NCBI GenBank assembly: GCA_016930895.1
Contig: JAFGFV010000236.1
Location: 1-14,836 of the forward strand
DNA length: 14,836 bases
Direction: 5' to 3'
Source: Spirochaetales bacterium
GTDB taxonomy: Bacteria; Spirochaetota; Spirochaetia; SZUA-6; DRHE01
The notes beneath the pieces are model-generated. The model ran no database searches and was not told the DNA's origin. It worked only from the letters and a program-made list of their open reading frames with translations. The translations under genes and the position numbers were made by a program. Positions 6,719 to 13,567 of this stretch are shown one piece after another; the stretch's first letter is position 1, and each line of letters begins with the position of its first letter.

Positions 6719-7675
6719 ATGGAAATGACCTGCCTGCCTGCCTTCAAGGCCCTGGGAGAGCAGACGCGCCTGCGCCTCCTGAACCTGCTCCTGCACCACG
6801 AGCTCAACGTGCAGGAGCTGACGGAAATTCTGCAGATGGGGCAGCCCCGGGTCTCCAGGCACCTGAAGGTCCTGGCCGACAGCGGTTTCCTGGACTCCCG
6901 CCGCGACGGCCTGTGGGCCTTCTACCGGGTGCGCGGGCAGGGGGAGTCCCGCCGCCTCCTGGACGCGATCGCGTACCTGTTCCAGGGGGAAGAGCCCTTC
7001 CAGGAGGATTTGCGGTGCGCCAGGGGTCTGCTCCAGGAAGGCCGGCAGGCTACACGGCGTTTCTTCGACGCCGTGGCCGCGGACTGGGAGAACCTTCGGT
7101 CCGACATCCTGGGTCAGCTCGACCTCGCGGCAGCGATCGCCGCGCGGCTTCCCCACTGCCCCGTTGTGAGCGACCTGGGCTGCGGCAGCGGCGCCCTGCT
7201 TGGCCCCCTGACCCGCCGCGCCGACACCGTGATCGGGATCGATGCCTCCGAGCGGATGCTTTTCGAGGCGCGCAGGCGCCTGGAGCGCCAGTCCCTGGGA
7301 GGAGTCCAGCTGCGCCTCGGGGAGCTGGAGCACCTGCCCATGGGCGACGCAGAGACCAACTGGGCGGTGGTCAACCTGGTCCTTCACCACCTGCAGGATC
7401 CCCGGGCCGGGCTGCGGGAGGCCGCCCGAGTGGTCCAGCCCGGAGGGGGACTGATCGTGGTGGACTTCGACAAGCACGCCGAGGAGCTGCTACGCAGCCG
7501 CTACGGCGACCGTTGGTTGGGCTTCACCGACCAGGAGATGACGGGCTGGATGGTCGAGGTGGGCTTCCGTGTGGAGCAGCGTCACAAGCTCCCGGTCCGG
7601 CTCGGTCTCACAGCCCTGCTCTGGCGGGCGGTCAGAACCCAGATGCAAGACGAGCAAACAGCACACAAGGAGTAA
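6719..7675 (+). CDS. sahR: ArsR-family regulator fused to a SAM-binding methyltransferase-like domain (SahR type)
   Basis: This 318-aa protein is a probable repressor of SAM-cycle genes. Residues about 5-75 form an ArsR winged helix (ALGEQTRLRLLNLL, then ELTEILQMGQPRVSRHLKVLADSGFL). The Cys pair of metal-sensing ArsR proteins is absent (ELNVQEL in place of ELCVCDL). Residues about 135-300 form a class I methyltransferase fold with motif I VSDLGCGSGALLG, an acidic IGIDAS strand and NLVLHHLQDP. The same two-part architecture belongs to SahR of Proteobacteria, which responds to S-adenosylhomocysteine and controls ahcY and methionine genes. Here ahcY starts 3 nt after the stop, which strongly supports that role. 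Neither ATG (6719 or 6725) has a ribosome site, and the promoter favours 6725. It could instead be an active methyltransferase with a regulatory domain. Confidence 0.85.
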   Translation: MEMTCLPAFKALGEQTRLRLLNLLLHHELNVQELTEILQMGQPRVSRHLKVLADSGFLDSRRDGLWAFYRVRGQGESRRLLDAIAYLFQGEEPFQEDLRCARGLLQEGRQATRRFFDAVAADWENLRSDILGQLDLAAAIAARLPHCPVVSDLGCGSGALLGPLTRRADTVIGIDASERMLFEARRRLERQSLGGVQLRLGELEHLPMGDAETNWAVVNLVLHHLQDPRAGLREAARVVQPGGGLIVVDFDKHAEELLRSRYGDRWLGFTDQEMTGWMVEVGFRVEQRHKLPVRLGLTALLWRAVRTQMQDEQTAHKE

Positions 7676-7678
7676 CGA

Positions 7679-9103
7679 ATGAGCACACTTCCTCTGGATC
7701 CGAAGCTCCCCTACAAGGTCGCGGACCTCTCGCTGGCCGATTGGGGACGCAGGGAGATGGAGCTGGCGGAGAAGGAGATGCCCGGCCTGATGGCCGTCCG
7801 CCGCAAGTACGGACCCGAAAAGCCCCTGAACGGAATGAAGATCACGGGAAGCCTCCACATGACCATTCAGACCGCGGTCCTGATCGAGACCCTCAAGGCG
7901 CTCGGCGCGGACCTGCGCTGGGCCTCCTGCAACATCTTCTCGACCCAAGACCATGCCGCGGCCGCCATCGCGGCAGCCGGCAGCGCGGCGGTGTTCGCCT
8001 GGAAAGGCGAGAGCCTGCAGGAATACTGGTGGTGCACGGAGCAGGCCCTGTCCTGGCCCGACGGCTCGGGCCCGGACCTGATCGTCGATGACGGGGGGGA
8101 CGCGACCCTGTTCGTGCACCAAGGGGTCAAGGTAGAAGAGGACCCCACCCTGGCGGACAAGGAGGGGTACGACCCGGAGATGGCCATCGTCATGGCACGC
8201 CTCCGCGACGGAGTCGAGCGCAATCCGCGCCGCTGGACGGAGGCGGCCGCTGGGATCAAGGGGGTCTCGGAAGAGACCACCACGGGGGTGCATCGCCTGT
8301 ACCAGATGATGGATCGCGGAGAGCTGCTCTTCCCGGCCATCAACGTGAACGACTCCGTGACCAAGAGCAAGTTCGACAACCTGTACGGCTGCCGGGAAAG
8401 CCTGGCCGACGGGATCAAGCGGGCCACCGACATCATGGTGGCCGGCAAGAAGGTCGTGGTGTGCGGCTACGGGGACGTCGGCAAGGGCTGCGCACAGTCG
8501 ATGCGGGGATTCGGGGCCCAGGTGTACGTGACCGAGATCGACCCGATCTGCGCGCTCCAGGCAGCCATGGAGGGCCTCCCGGTCGTGACCCTGGAGGAGA
8601 TGGCGCCGGTTGGCGACATCTTCGTGACGGCCACGGGCTGCTGCAACGTGATCCAGGGCGAGCACATGGAGCAGATGAAGGATGGGGCAATCGTCTGCAA
8701 CATCGGTCACTTCGACTGCGAGATCGAGATGCGCTACCTGGACAACAACCCGGACTGCCGCAAGCAGACCATCAAGCCCCAGCTGGACCGCTGGACCCTG
8801 TGCTCGGGGCGTTCGATCCTGGTCCTGGCGGAGGGGCGGCTGGTCAACCTGGGCTGCGCCCACGGCCACCCGAGCTTCGTGATGAGCGCCAGCTTTACCA
8901 ACCAATGCCTGGCCCAAATCGAGCTGGCCGGTAAGCCCCACGAGCACAAGGTATACATCCTGCCCAAGCGGTTGGACGAGGAGGTGGCGCGCCTGCACCT
9001 GGACCACCTGGGAGTCAAGCTCACCGGGCTTCGCCCCAACCAGGCCAGTTACTTGGGCATCCAGATTCAGGGGCCATTCAAGCCCGATCACTACCGGTAC
9101 TAG
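7679..9103 (+). CDS. ahcY: Adenosylhomocysteinase (S-adenosyl-L-homocysteine hydrolase)
   Basis: This cytoplasmic, NAD-dependent enzyme splits S-adenosylhomocysteine into homocysteine and adenosine, relieving product inhibition of methyltransferases. The 474 residues match the long bacterial form, with the extra loop near 145-190. Visible landmarks are [12 protein letters not shown] at 57-69, the catalytic-site residues Glu199 (SEETTTGV), Lys229 and Asp233 (VTKSKFDN), the NAD motif [13 protein letters not shown] at 259-271, NIGHFD at 341-346, [16 protein letters not shown] near 394-409 and the conserved C-terminus KPDHYRY. The ATG at 7679 follows AAGGAG by about 7 nt. It is the second gene of the sahR operon and is followed after 8 nt by the reductase gene. 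Confidence 0.98.
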   Translation: MSTLPLDPKLPYKVADLSLADWGRREMELAEKEMPGLMAVRRKYGPEKPLNGMKITGSLHMTIQTAVLIETLKALGADLRWASCNIFSTQDHAAAAIAAAGSAAVFAWKGESLQEYWWCTEQALSWPDGSGPDLIVDDGGDATLFVHQGVKVEEDPTLADKEGYDPEMAIVMARLRDGVERNPRRWTEAAAGIKGVSEETTTGVHRLYQMMDRGELLFPAINVNDSVTKSKFDNLYGCRESLADGIKRATDIMVAGKKVVVCGYGDVGKGCAQSMRGFGAQVYVTEIDPICALQAAMEGLPVVTLEEMAPVGDIFVTATGCCNVIQGEHMEQMKDGAIVCNIGHFDCEIEMRYLDNNPDCRKQTIKPQLDRWTLCSGRSILVLAEGRLVNLGCAHGHPSFVMSASFTNQCLAQIELAGKPHEHKVYILPKRLDEEVARLHLDHLGVKLTGLRPNQASYLGIQIQGPFKPDHYRY

Positions 9104-9111
9104 GGCCTCCC

Positions 9112-10182
9112 ATGGCTGTCTCCCCTTCCGGAACGACACCCGTGCGCGTGGGGATCCTGGGCTGCGGGGCCCTGGGCGGTGTCATGGCGGTGCGGCTGGC
9201 CGAGGTCGAGGGGATCCATCTGGAGGTGTACAACTCCAACCCCGAGATCGCCCGCGCCGTGGAAGAGCGCGGCCTCGTGCTCCTCGACCGCGGCCGGAAA
9301 ACGGTGCGGCGGGTCCGGCTGCTGCCAGCTCCGCCGGCCCCGGGCGCGGGCGATCGGCCCCTCGACCTGGTGATCCTGGCCACCAAGTCGGTGGGGCTGG
9401 TCGAAGCCGCCCGCGGGCTTCTCCCGGCCCTGGGCGAGGGTGGAGTCCTGGTGACCACTCAGAACGGCCTCGTGGCCCTGGACTTGGCGGAAGCTTTGGG
9501 TCCCGAGCGGGTGGTGGCGGGGGTGGTGCTCTGGGGGGCCTCCATGGACGCCCCGGGGGTATACCGGGTCACCGCCCATGGTCCCTTCGTGATCGGGCCG
9601 CCGGGCCCCGGCCTGGACCGCGCGGCAGCGGTTGTGGACCGCGTGGCAGCGGTTCTCGGGCAAGTATTCCCGGTGCGCAGCTCCGCCAACATGCCCGGGG
9701 TGCTGTGGTCCAAGCTGGCGATTACCGCCTCCCTGACCACCCTGGGAGCCGTCACGGGTTTGAGCTTCGGCGAGCTGGTGCGCCGGCGGGACAGCCGCCG
9801 GCTGCTGCTGGGGCTGGGAAGCGAAGTCCTGGCCGCGGCCCGCTCCACCGGTGTGAGCCTGGAGCCGCTGGCCGGGGGACTAGACATGGAGCGCCTGCTC
9901 TCCCCGAGCGGCTCCCCAGGAGCCTACCCGGCCCCGCTCAGGCACCTGCTCATTCGGCTCATCGGTTGGAAGCACCGCAGCACTGAGAGCTCCATGCTCG
10001 ATTCCCTGCGACGGGGCCGCAGGACCGAGATCGGGTTCATCAACGGCCGGGTCGTGGAGCTGTGCAAGGAAGCAGGGCTACCCTGCCCCCTCAACCAGCT
10101 GGCGGTCGAGCTGGTGCGGGAGCTGGAGAAGGGCACGGGCATGCCGGCCGTAGAACAGCTCGAGCGCTTCGCGGTAGGATGA
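9112..10182 (+). CDS. Ketopantoate reductase (ApbA/PanE)-family protein with altered active site
   Basis: This 356-aa protein has the two-domain fold of 2-dehydropantoate 2-reductase, which reduces ketopantoate with NADPH on the way to pantothenate and CoA. The dinucleotide motif GILGCGALGG is at 14-23, ILATKS is at 88-93, and QNG at 117-119 matches the family's TLQNG. The C-terminal domain keeps the catalytic Lys201 (WSKLAI) and Glu306 (RGRRTEIGFING). However, the usual pattern KLxxNxxxN is KLAITASLT here, so both asparagines are Thr. Substrate specificity is therefore doubtful and I give no symbol. The ATG at 9112 has only a weak AGGG upstream, and a later GTG (codon 11, start of VRVGIL) is possible. 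It lies 8 nt after ahcY and meets the TetR gene at its stop. Confidence 0.82.
   Translation: MAVSPSGTTPVRVGILGCGALGGVMAVRLAEVEGIHLEVYNSNPEIARAVEERGLVLLDRGRKTVRRVRLLPAPPAPGAGDRPLDLVILATKSVGLVEAARGLLPALGEGGVLVTTQNGLVALDLAEALGPERVVAGVVLWGASMDAPGVYRVTAHGPFVIGPPGPGLDRAAAVVDRVAAVLGQVFPVRSSANMPGVLWSKLAITASLTTLGAVTGLSFGELVRRRDSRRLLLGLGSEVLAAARSTGVSLEPLAGGLDMERLLSPSGSPGAYPAPLRHLLIRLIGWKHRSTESSMLDSLRRGRRTEIGFINGRVVELCKEAGLPCPLNQLAVELVRELEKGTGMPAVEQLERFAVG
9614..9655. repeat. Twofold 21-bp tandem repeat inside the reductase gene
   Basis: Two adjacent 21-nt units (9614-9634 and 9635-9655) differ at two positions. They encode consecutive seven-residue units, DRAAAVV and DRVAAVL (about residues 169-182), probably in one helix, so the frame is kept. 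Confidence 0.8.
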
Positions 10183-10187
10183 GACGG

Positions 10188-10817
10188 ATGACTGCAAACA
10201 AACGGGAGATCTTCCTGAAGGTAGGCGAAGAGCTCTTCGGCCGCTACGGGTACAAGGAGGTCGGCATCGAGGACATCGCCCGGGAGGCCGGCATGGGGAC
10301 CGGGAGTTTCTACACCTACTTTCCCGCGAAAGAGCTCTTCTACGAGGAAATCCTGGAGACCCTCGAGAGCAGGAGCATCGAGGAGATCGACCGCCTGGTG
10401 GCAGGCTTCGAGTCTCCGATCAGCAAGCTCAAGGCCGTGTACCGCTTTGCCACCCTGGGCATCCGCAAGAATCCCATTCTCCTGGGCATCCTGACGGCGA
10501 ACCACAGGTACATCTACCCCGGGCAGCGGGAGCGCCTGGAGCGGGGGACCACCCTGCGCCAGCACGTCGAGAAGGTCATCGACGCGCTCATCCAGGAGGG
10601 GGAGCAGAAACGGCTGCTGCGCGTCAAGGGCCTACGCAACCCCACCGCCCTGCTCCTGGCCGTGTACGACGCCATCCTCATGCGCCGGGACAGCGCCGGG
10701 CTCGAAGAGCTGATGAACGACGCGCTGCACCTGCTCGAGCGGGGCCTCAGGCGCCGGATCCGCCTGCGCCCGGGGACGCGAACCGCTCCGGGACGCCGGC
10801 GCTCTCAGAAAGCCTAG
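10188..10817 (+). CDS. TetR/AcrR-family transcriptional regulator
   Basis: This 209-aa helical protein has an N-terminal TetR DNA-binding domain: KREIFLKVGEELFGRYGYKEVGIEDIAREAGMGTGSFYTYFPAKELFYEEIL. The recognition region is about residues 26-50. The remainder is the variable ligand-binding and dimerisation part, so the ligand cannot be predicted. The tail is basic (RPGTRTAPGRRRSQ). The ATG at 10188 has AGGA 8 nt upstream; an ATG at 10179, overlapping the reductase stop as ATGA, would add MRR and is an equal alternative. It is the last gene of the sahR operon, and its TAG overlaps the stop of the converging oxoamine-synthase gene. Targets could be its own operon or the neighbouring minus-strand genes. 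Confidence 0.88.
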   Translation: MTANKREIFLKVGEELFGRYGYKEVGIEDIAREAGMGTGSFYTYFPAKELFYEEILETLESRSIEEIDRLVAGFESPISKLKAVYRFATLGIRKNPILLGILTANHRYIYPGQRERLERGTTLRQHVEKVIDALIQEGEQKRLLRVKGLRNPTALLLAVYDAILMRRDSAGLEELMNDALHLLERGLRRRIRLRPGTRTAPGRRRSQKA

Positions 10818-12076
10818 CGGTTCCTCCGGGAAGGTTTCTCGCTCAGGTCCAGCTTGAGGCGGTCGCGCAGGCCCTGGAAGGCCTCGAGGGTGCGCTGGAT
10901 GTCCTCGTCGCTGTGCGAGGCCGTCGGGATCATCCGGAACATGACAACCCCCAATGGCACCACCGGATAGGTCACCCCGGACACAAAGACCCCGTAGTCT
11001 TCTCGCAGCATCCGGATCATGGACATGGCCATCTGCTCGCTGCCGGCCGGCACGTACACCGGCGTGATCGGCGAGCGGGTGTCGCCGATGTCGAAGCCCA
11101 GCTCGATCAGGCCCTTCTGGAGCGTGCGGGTCACCTCCCACATGCGCTCCCGGTGCTGCGGTTCGTTCATGATCGCGTCCAGGGTAGCGCTGAGCACGTC
11201 CACGTACACCATGGGCAGGCTCTTGGCGAACACGTTGGTCCGGGAGTTGTACTTGACGTAGAGGATCGGCTCCTGCTCGCCCGCGGTGACCCCACCGATG
11301 GCCGCGAAGGCCTTGGCGAAGGTCCCGAAATACAGGTCGATGCGGTCCTGCACCCCGTACAGCTCCCCCGCCCCGCGGCCGTGTTCCCCCACGACCCCGA
11401 AACCGTGAGCATCATCCACGAACAGCCGGGCCCCGTAGCGCTCCTTGAGCGCGCAGATGCCGGGCAGATCCGCGATGTCTCCGCGCATCCCGTAGACCCC
11501 CTCGGTCACGATCAGGATGCCGCCCTTGCGATCCTTGTTGGCCCCCTTCAGGTGAAACTCCAGGTTGTCGAGATCGTTGTGCTTGAACGAGCGAAACCGC
11601 CGCCCTGCCGAGGCCAGCACCGTCGCGTCCACGATGCTCGCATGGCTCAGGCGGTCCATGATGACCACGTCTTCGGGACCAACCAGGGCCGACACCGTCC
11701 CCAGAACGCCCAGGTACCCGTAGTTGAACAGCGCCGCCGCCGGTTTCTGGAGGAACTCGGCCAGCTTTTTCTCAAGGGCGATGTGTGCGTCGGTGTTGCC
11801 GGTGAGCATGCGCGAGCCCATGGGTGTAAAGGTCCCCCACCGCTCGATCGAGGCCCGCGCGGCCGCCTTGATCTTCTCGTTGCCGGCCAGCCCCAGGTAG
11901 TTGTTGATGGCCCACACGATCACCTCTTTGCCCCCGAAGCTCATGTGCGGCCCCGGAAGCCCACCCAGCACCGGCCGGGAGAAGTACATGTCGTCCCTGG
12001 CCCGGAAGTACCCGAAATACCCCCCTTCGCCCGTGCACTTGTCGAATAGGTCTACTGCCTGTGCGGTCTGTTCCAT
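10814..12076 (-). CDS. Alpha-oxoamine-synthase-family PLP enzyme (glycine C-acetyltransferase / serine palmitoyltransferase-like)
   Basis: This 420-aa enzyme belongs to PLP fold type I. Members condense an amino acid with an acyl-CoA and lose CO2 (Kbl with glycine, serine palmitoyltransferase with serine, BioF with alanine). Seen: NNYLGLAGN at 58-66, the PLP-stacking His145 (RLSHAS), VTEGVYGMRGD at 190-200, DDAHGFGVVGEHGRG at 221-235 and the Schiff-base Lys255 in GTFAKAFAAIGG. A 45-residue N-terminal arm (VDLFDKC, then GYFRARDDMYF) resembles a group I remember from Bacteroidetes and Spirochaetes that is often annotated loosely. Substrates cannot be decided here. A sphingolipid-base or other lipid role is attractive because of the nearby glycosyltransferase-like gene, but it is inference. 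The ATG at 12076 has GGAG 9 nt upstream. Its stop shares CTAG with the TetR gene. Confidence 0.88.
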   Translation of the reverse strand: MEQTAQAVDLFDKCTGEGGYFGYFRARDDMYFSRPVLGGLPGPHMSFGGKEVIVWAINNYLGLAGNEKIKAAARASIERWGTFTPMGSRMLTGNTDAHIALEKKLAEFLQKPAAALFNYGYLGVLGTVSALVGPEDVVIMDRLSHASIVDATVLASAGRRFRSFKHNDLDNLEFHLKGANKDRKGGILIVTEGVYGMRGDIADLPGICALKERYGARLFVDDAHGFGVVGEHGRGAGELYGVQDRIDLYFGTFAKAFAAIGGVTAGEQEPILYVKYNSRTNVFAKSLPMVYVDVLSATLDAIMNEPQHRERMWEVTRTLQKGLIELGFDIGDTRSPITPVYVPAGSEQMAMSMIRMLREDYGVFVSGVTYPVVPLGVVMFRMIPTASHSDEDIQRTLEAFQGLRDRLKLDLSEKPSRRNR

Positions 12077-12313
12077 GCCCGTGGTCTCCTGTGTATCAAG
12101 TCCTCCCGCCCGCGAACGGCGCCGCCCGTCCCGGCGCGCAACACCAGCTCACGATCTCTGCCACGAGGGGGGGAGGGGATCAACGGGCCGGAGTATACCC
12201 TGGAGCGGGGAAAAGGGGAAGACCCTCCCGAACAGAAGCCCGAATATCTGAACAAAATATTCGGCCTGTTGAGCTTTCCCTGATACGGCTCGGCCCCACA
12301 GCGAACAATGGGT
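12077..12313. other. 237-bp intergenic region upstream of the oxoamine-synthase gene
   Basis: No coding potential is visible. Near the VOC gene end there is an AT-rich inverted repeat. A possible minus-strand -10, TATACT (12197-12192), has only a poor -35 (TTCCCC at 17 nt). If real, it gives a leader of about 110 nt, unlike the very short leaders elsewhere in the window. The part near the ATG holds runs of C and G with no clear structure. Confidence 0.4.
12240..12264. promoter_or_regulatory. 8-bp perfect inverted repeat with 9-nt spacer, candidate operator
   Basis: CCGAATAT (12240-12247) and ATATTCGG (12257-12264) are perfectly inverted around nine bases. The site is AT-rich in a GC-rich setting, 49 nt past the VOC stop and 164 nt before the oxoamine-synthase ATG. 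No T-run follows on the minus strand, so a factor-independent terminator is unlikely. A dimeric regulator site is the better guess. Confidence 0.4.
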
Positions 12314-13435
12314 TCAGTCCCGCACCCGGTTCCAGGACAGGGTGCGGAGCATCCAGCGCGGCAGAGGCCTGCCGGCAGGGCGCCGGCGGAGGTCCAGGTA
12401 CCAGCCCCAGCGCTTGAGGATCGCCAGCCGGTAGGCTTCCACGAACTCGATCAGGGTACCGTCCGGGTCCTCGACGTAGCTGAAGCGCCCGGCCCCTTCC
12501 CCCATCTCGAACTCGCCTGCCTCGGCGCTGTCCACCGCGAAGGGAAAGCCCAAGGCCGCGCAGCGTTCCTTGAGTGCCTCCATGCCCCGGACGTCGAAGC
12601 ACAGGTGGATGAACCCCAGGTCCCCCCACAGCCGCTCCGCGAAGATCCTGCGCGGTCTGCGATCCAGGGCCTGGACCAGCTCGAGGCGCGAGGGCCCGAG
12701 CAGAGCGCTGAAGGGCCCCCGACGCTTCGCCGAGTGCCCCAGCAGGACGCGGCGCAGGCGCCCCCCGCCGCCGGGCAGGGCCGCCAGATCGGCAAACACC
12801 CCCTGCGCGTCGTAGAGCACCTGGTCGTAGCCCAGGACCCCGGTGTACAGCTCACGGGCCCGTGCCACGTCGCTGACCCCGATCATGGCCCCTTCCACCC
12901 CGCCGGTCGCGCGGGGTCCCCGGGTGAACCACCCTTGTCCGGGCACGACCTGAAACGGAAATCCGTGGGGATCCCGGACGAAAAACGAAAGCTCCCCGCC
13001 GGGATCGGGCGCAGGCGGGGCGAGCCTGCAGTCCTCAGCGGCTCCGCCGCCGCTACCCGCCTGGGCTTCCGTGCCACCCGCGCCGAGCTTCTCCGGTCCC
13101 AGGCTTTTCCACGCGGCGGCCACGTCCACGGCCTTGATCCGCGGGCAATAGATTCCCAGGTCCCCCACCTGGATCTCGAAGGCGGCTGGCTGAGGAGCCC
13201 GCTCCGTGTACTGCCAGATCTCCAGGGCCGCTCCCCCTTGCAGACTCGCGGCCATGACCGCGTGGCGGGCCCGGGGCTGCCCGCCCGTGTAGGGAAGCAT
13301 CAGCGCCGCCACCCCCTCGTCGTCCACGATGGGAACATCGATCCCGAAGGCCTTCCGATACCAGCGGAACGCCCGCCCCAGGTCGGGGATGCCCACACCC
13401 ACCTGCTGTATCCCGCAGATCAGATACTCGTCCAT
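12314..13435 (-). CDS. Two-domain VOC (glyoxalase/dioxygenase-fold) protein
   Basis: This 373-aa protein carries two vicinal-oxygen-chelate domains (about 6-170 and 178-335) and a basic tail. VOC proteins include glyoxalase I, extradiol dioxygenases and epimerases, and the reaction cannot be assigned here. Typical starts are GIQQVGVGIPDLGRAFRWYRKAFG and GAMIGVSDVARARELYTGVLGY; typical ends are VRDPHGFPFQVV and VEDPDGTLIEFVEA. The usual first metal-binding His is missing from both halves, and domain 1 ends in Gln where a Glu ligand is usual. Domain 2 keeps His277 (GFIHLCF) and Glu330. A Gly/Ala-rich insert lies at about 113-150. The ATG at 13435 has a GGAG only 3 nt upstream and sits 10 nt from a good -10. 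The open frame continues upstream antisense to the next gene, which I reject as coding. Confidence 0.82.
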   Translation of the reverse strand: MDEYLICGIQQVGVGIPDLGRAFRWYRKAFGIDVPIVDDEGVAALMLPYTGGQPRARHAVMAASLQGGAALEIWQYTERAPQPAAFEIQVGDLGIYCPRIKAVDVAAAWKSLGPEKLGAGGTEAQAGSGGGAAEDCRLAPPAPDPGGELSFFVRDPHGFPFQVVPGQGWFTRGPRATGGVEGAMIGVSDVARARELYTGVLGYDQVLYDAQGVFADLAALPGGGGRLRRVLLGHSAKRRGPFSALLGPSRLELVQALDRRPRRIFAERLWGDLGFIHLCFDVRGMEALKERCAALGFPFAVDSAEAGEFEMGEGAGRFSYVEDPDGTLIEFVEAYRLAILKRWGWYLDLRRRPAGRPLPRWMLRTLSWNRVRD

Positions 13436-13567
13436 GAGCTCCAAGAGTATCGGGAAGCCTGCGGGAGCGTCAAGAAAACCCGTGCATCCCCTGCGGGGGC
13501 CTGCCGATAGGAGAACTGAGGGGGCCTCGAGGCTTCCGCTGTTCAGGCCCTTGAGGAGGGCAAACGC
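13436..13567. other. 132-bp divergent intergenic region between the VOC and GT-B-like genes
   Basis: Besides the VOC promoter it holds two short GC-rich palindromes: CCCC-TGC-GGGG (13488-13498) and the perfect 10-bp GCCTCGAGGC (13524-13533). I see no convincing -35/-10 pair for the rightward gene. The palindromes could be operator or leader structures, or chance in GC-rich DNA. Confidence 0.35.
13446..13473 (-). promoter_or_regulatory. Candidate sigma70-type promoter for the VOC gene
   Basis: On the minus strand, TTGACG (13473-13468) and GATACT (13451-13446) are 16 nt apart, giving five of six and four of six consensus matches. The -10 ends 10 nt before the ATG, so the leader would be only about 3 nt. 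It lies in the 132-bp gap between divergent genes. Confidence 0.5.

Noticed and set aside
6913..8091. 392-aa plus-strand open frame across sahR and ahcY
   Set aside because: It is a second-frame shadow with Arg/Gly/Pro-rich nonsense composition over two well-supported genes.
7490..9139. 549-aa open frame on the minus strand opposite ahcY
   Set aside because: It is a shadow of a high-GC gene: the residues are His/Asp/Val/Gly-rich with no motif, while ahcY on the other strand is unmistakable.
10913..12049. 378-aa plus-strand open frame opposite the PLP-enzyme gene
   Set aside because: It is the antisense of a clear enzyme with intact active-site motifs and has no recognisable domain.
12240..12264. 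Inverted repeat as a factor-independent terminator of the VOC gene
   Set aside because: The stem is half AT and no run of T follows it on the minus strand, so I list it as a possible operator instead.
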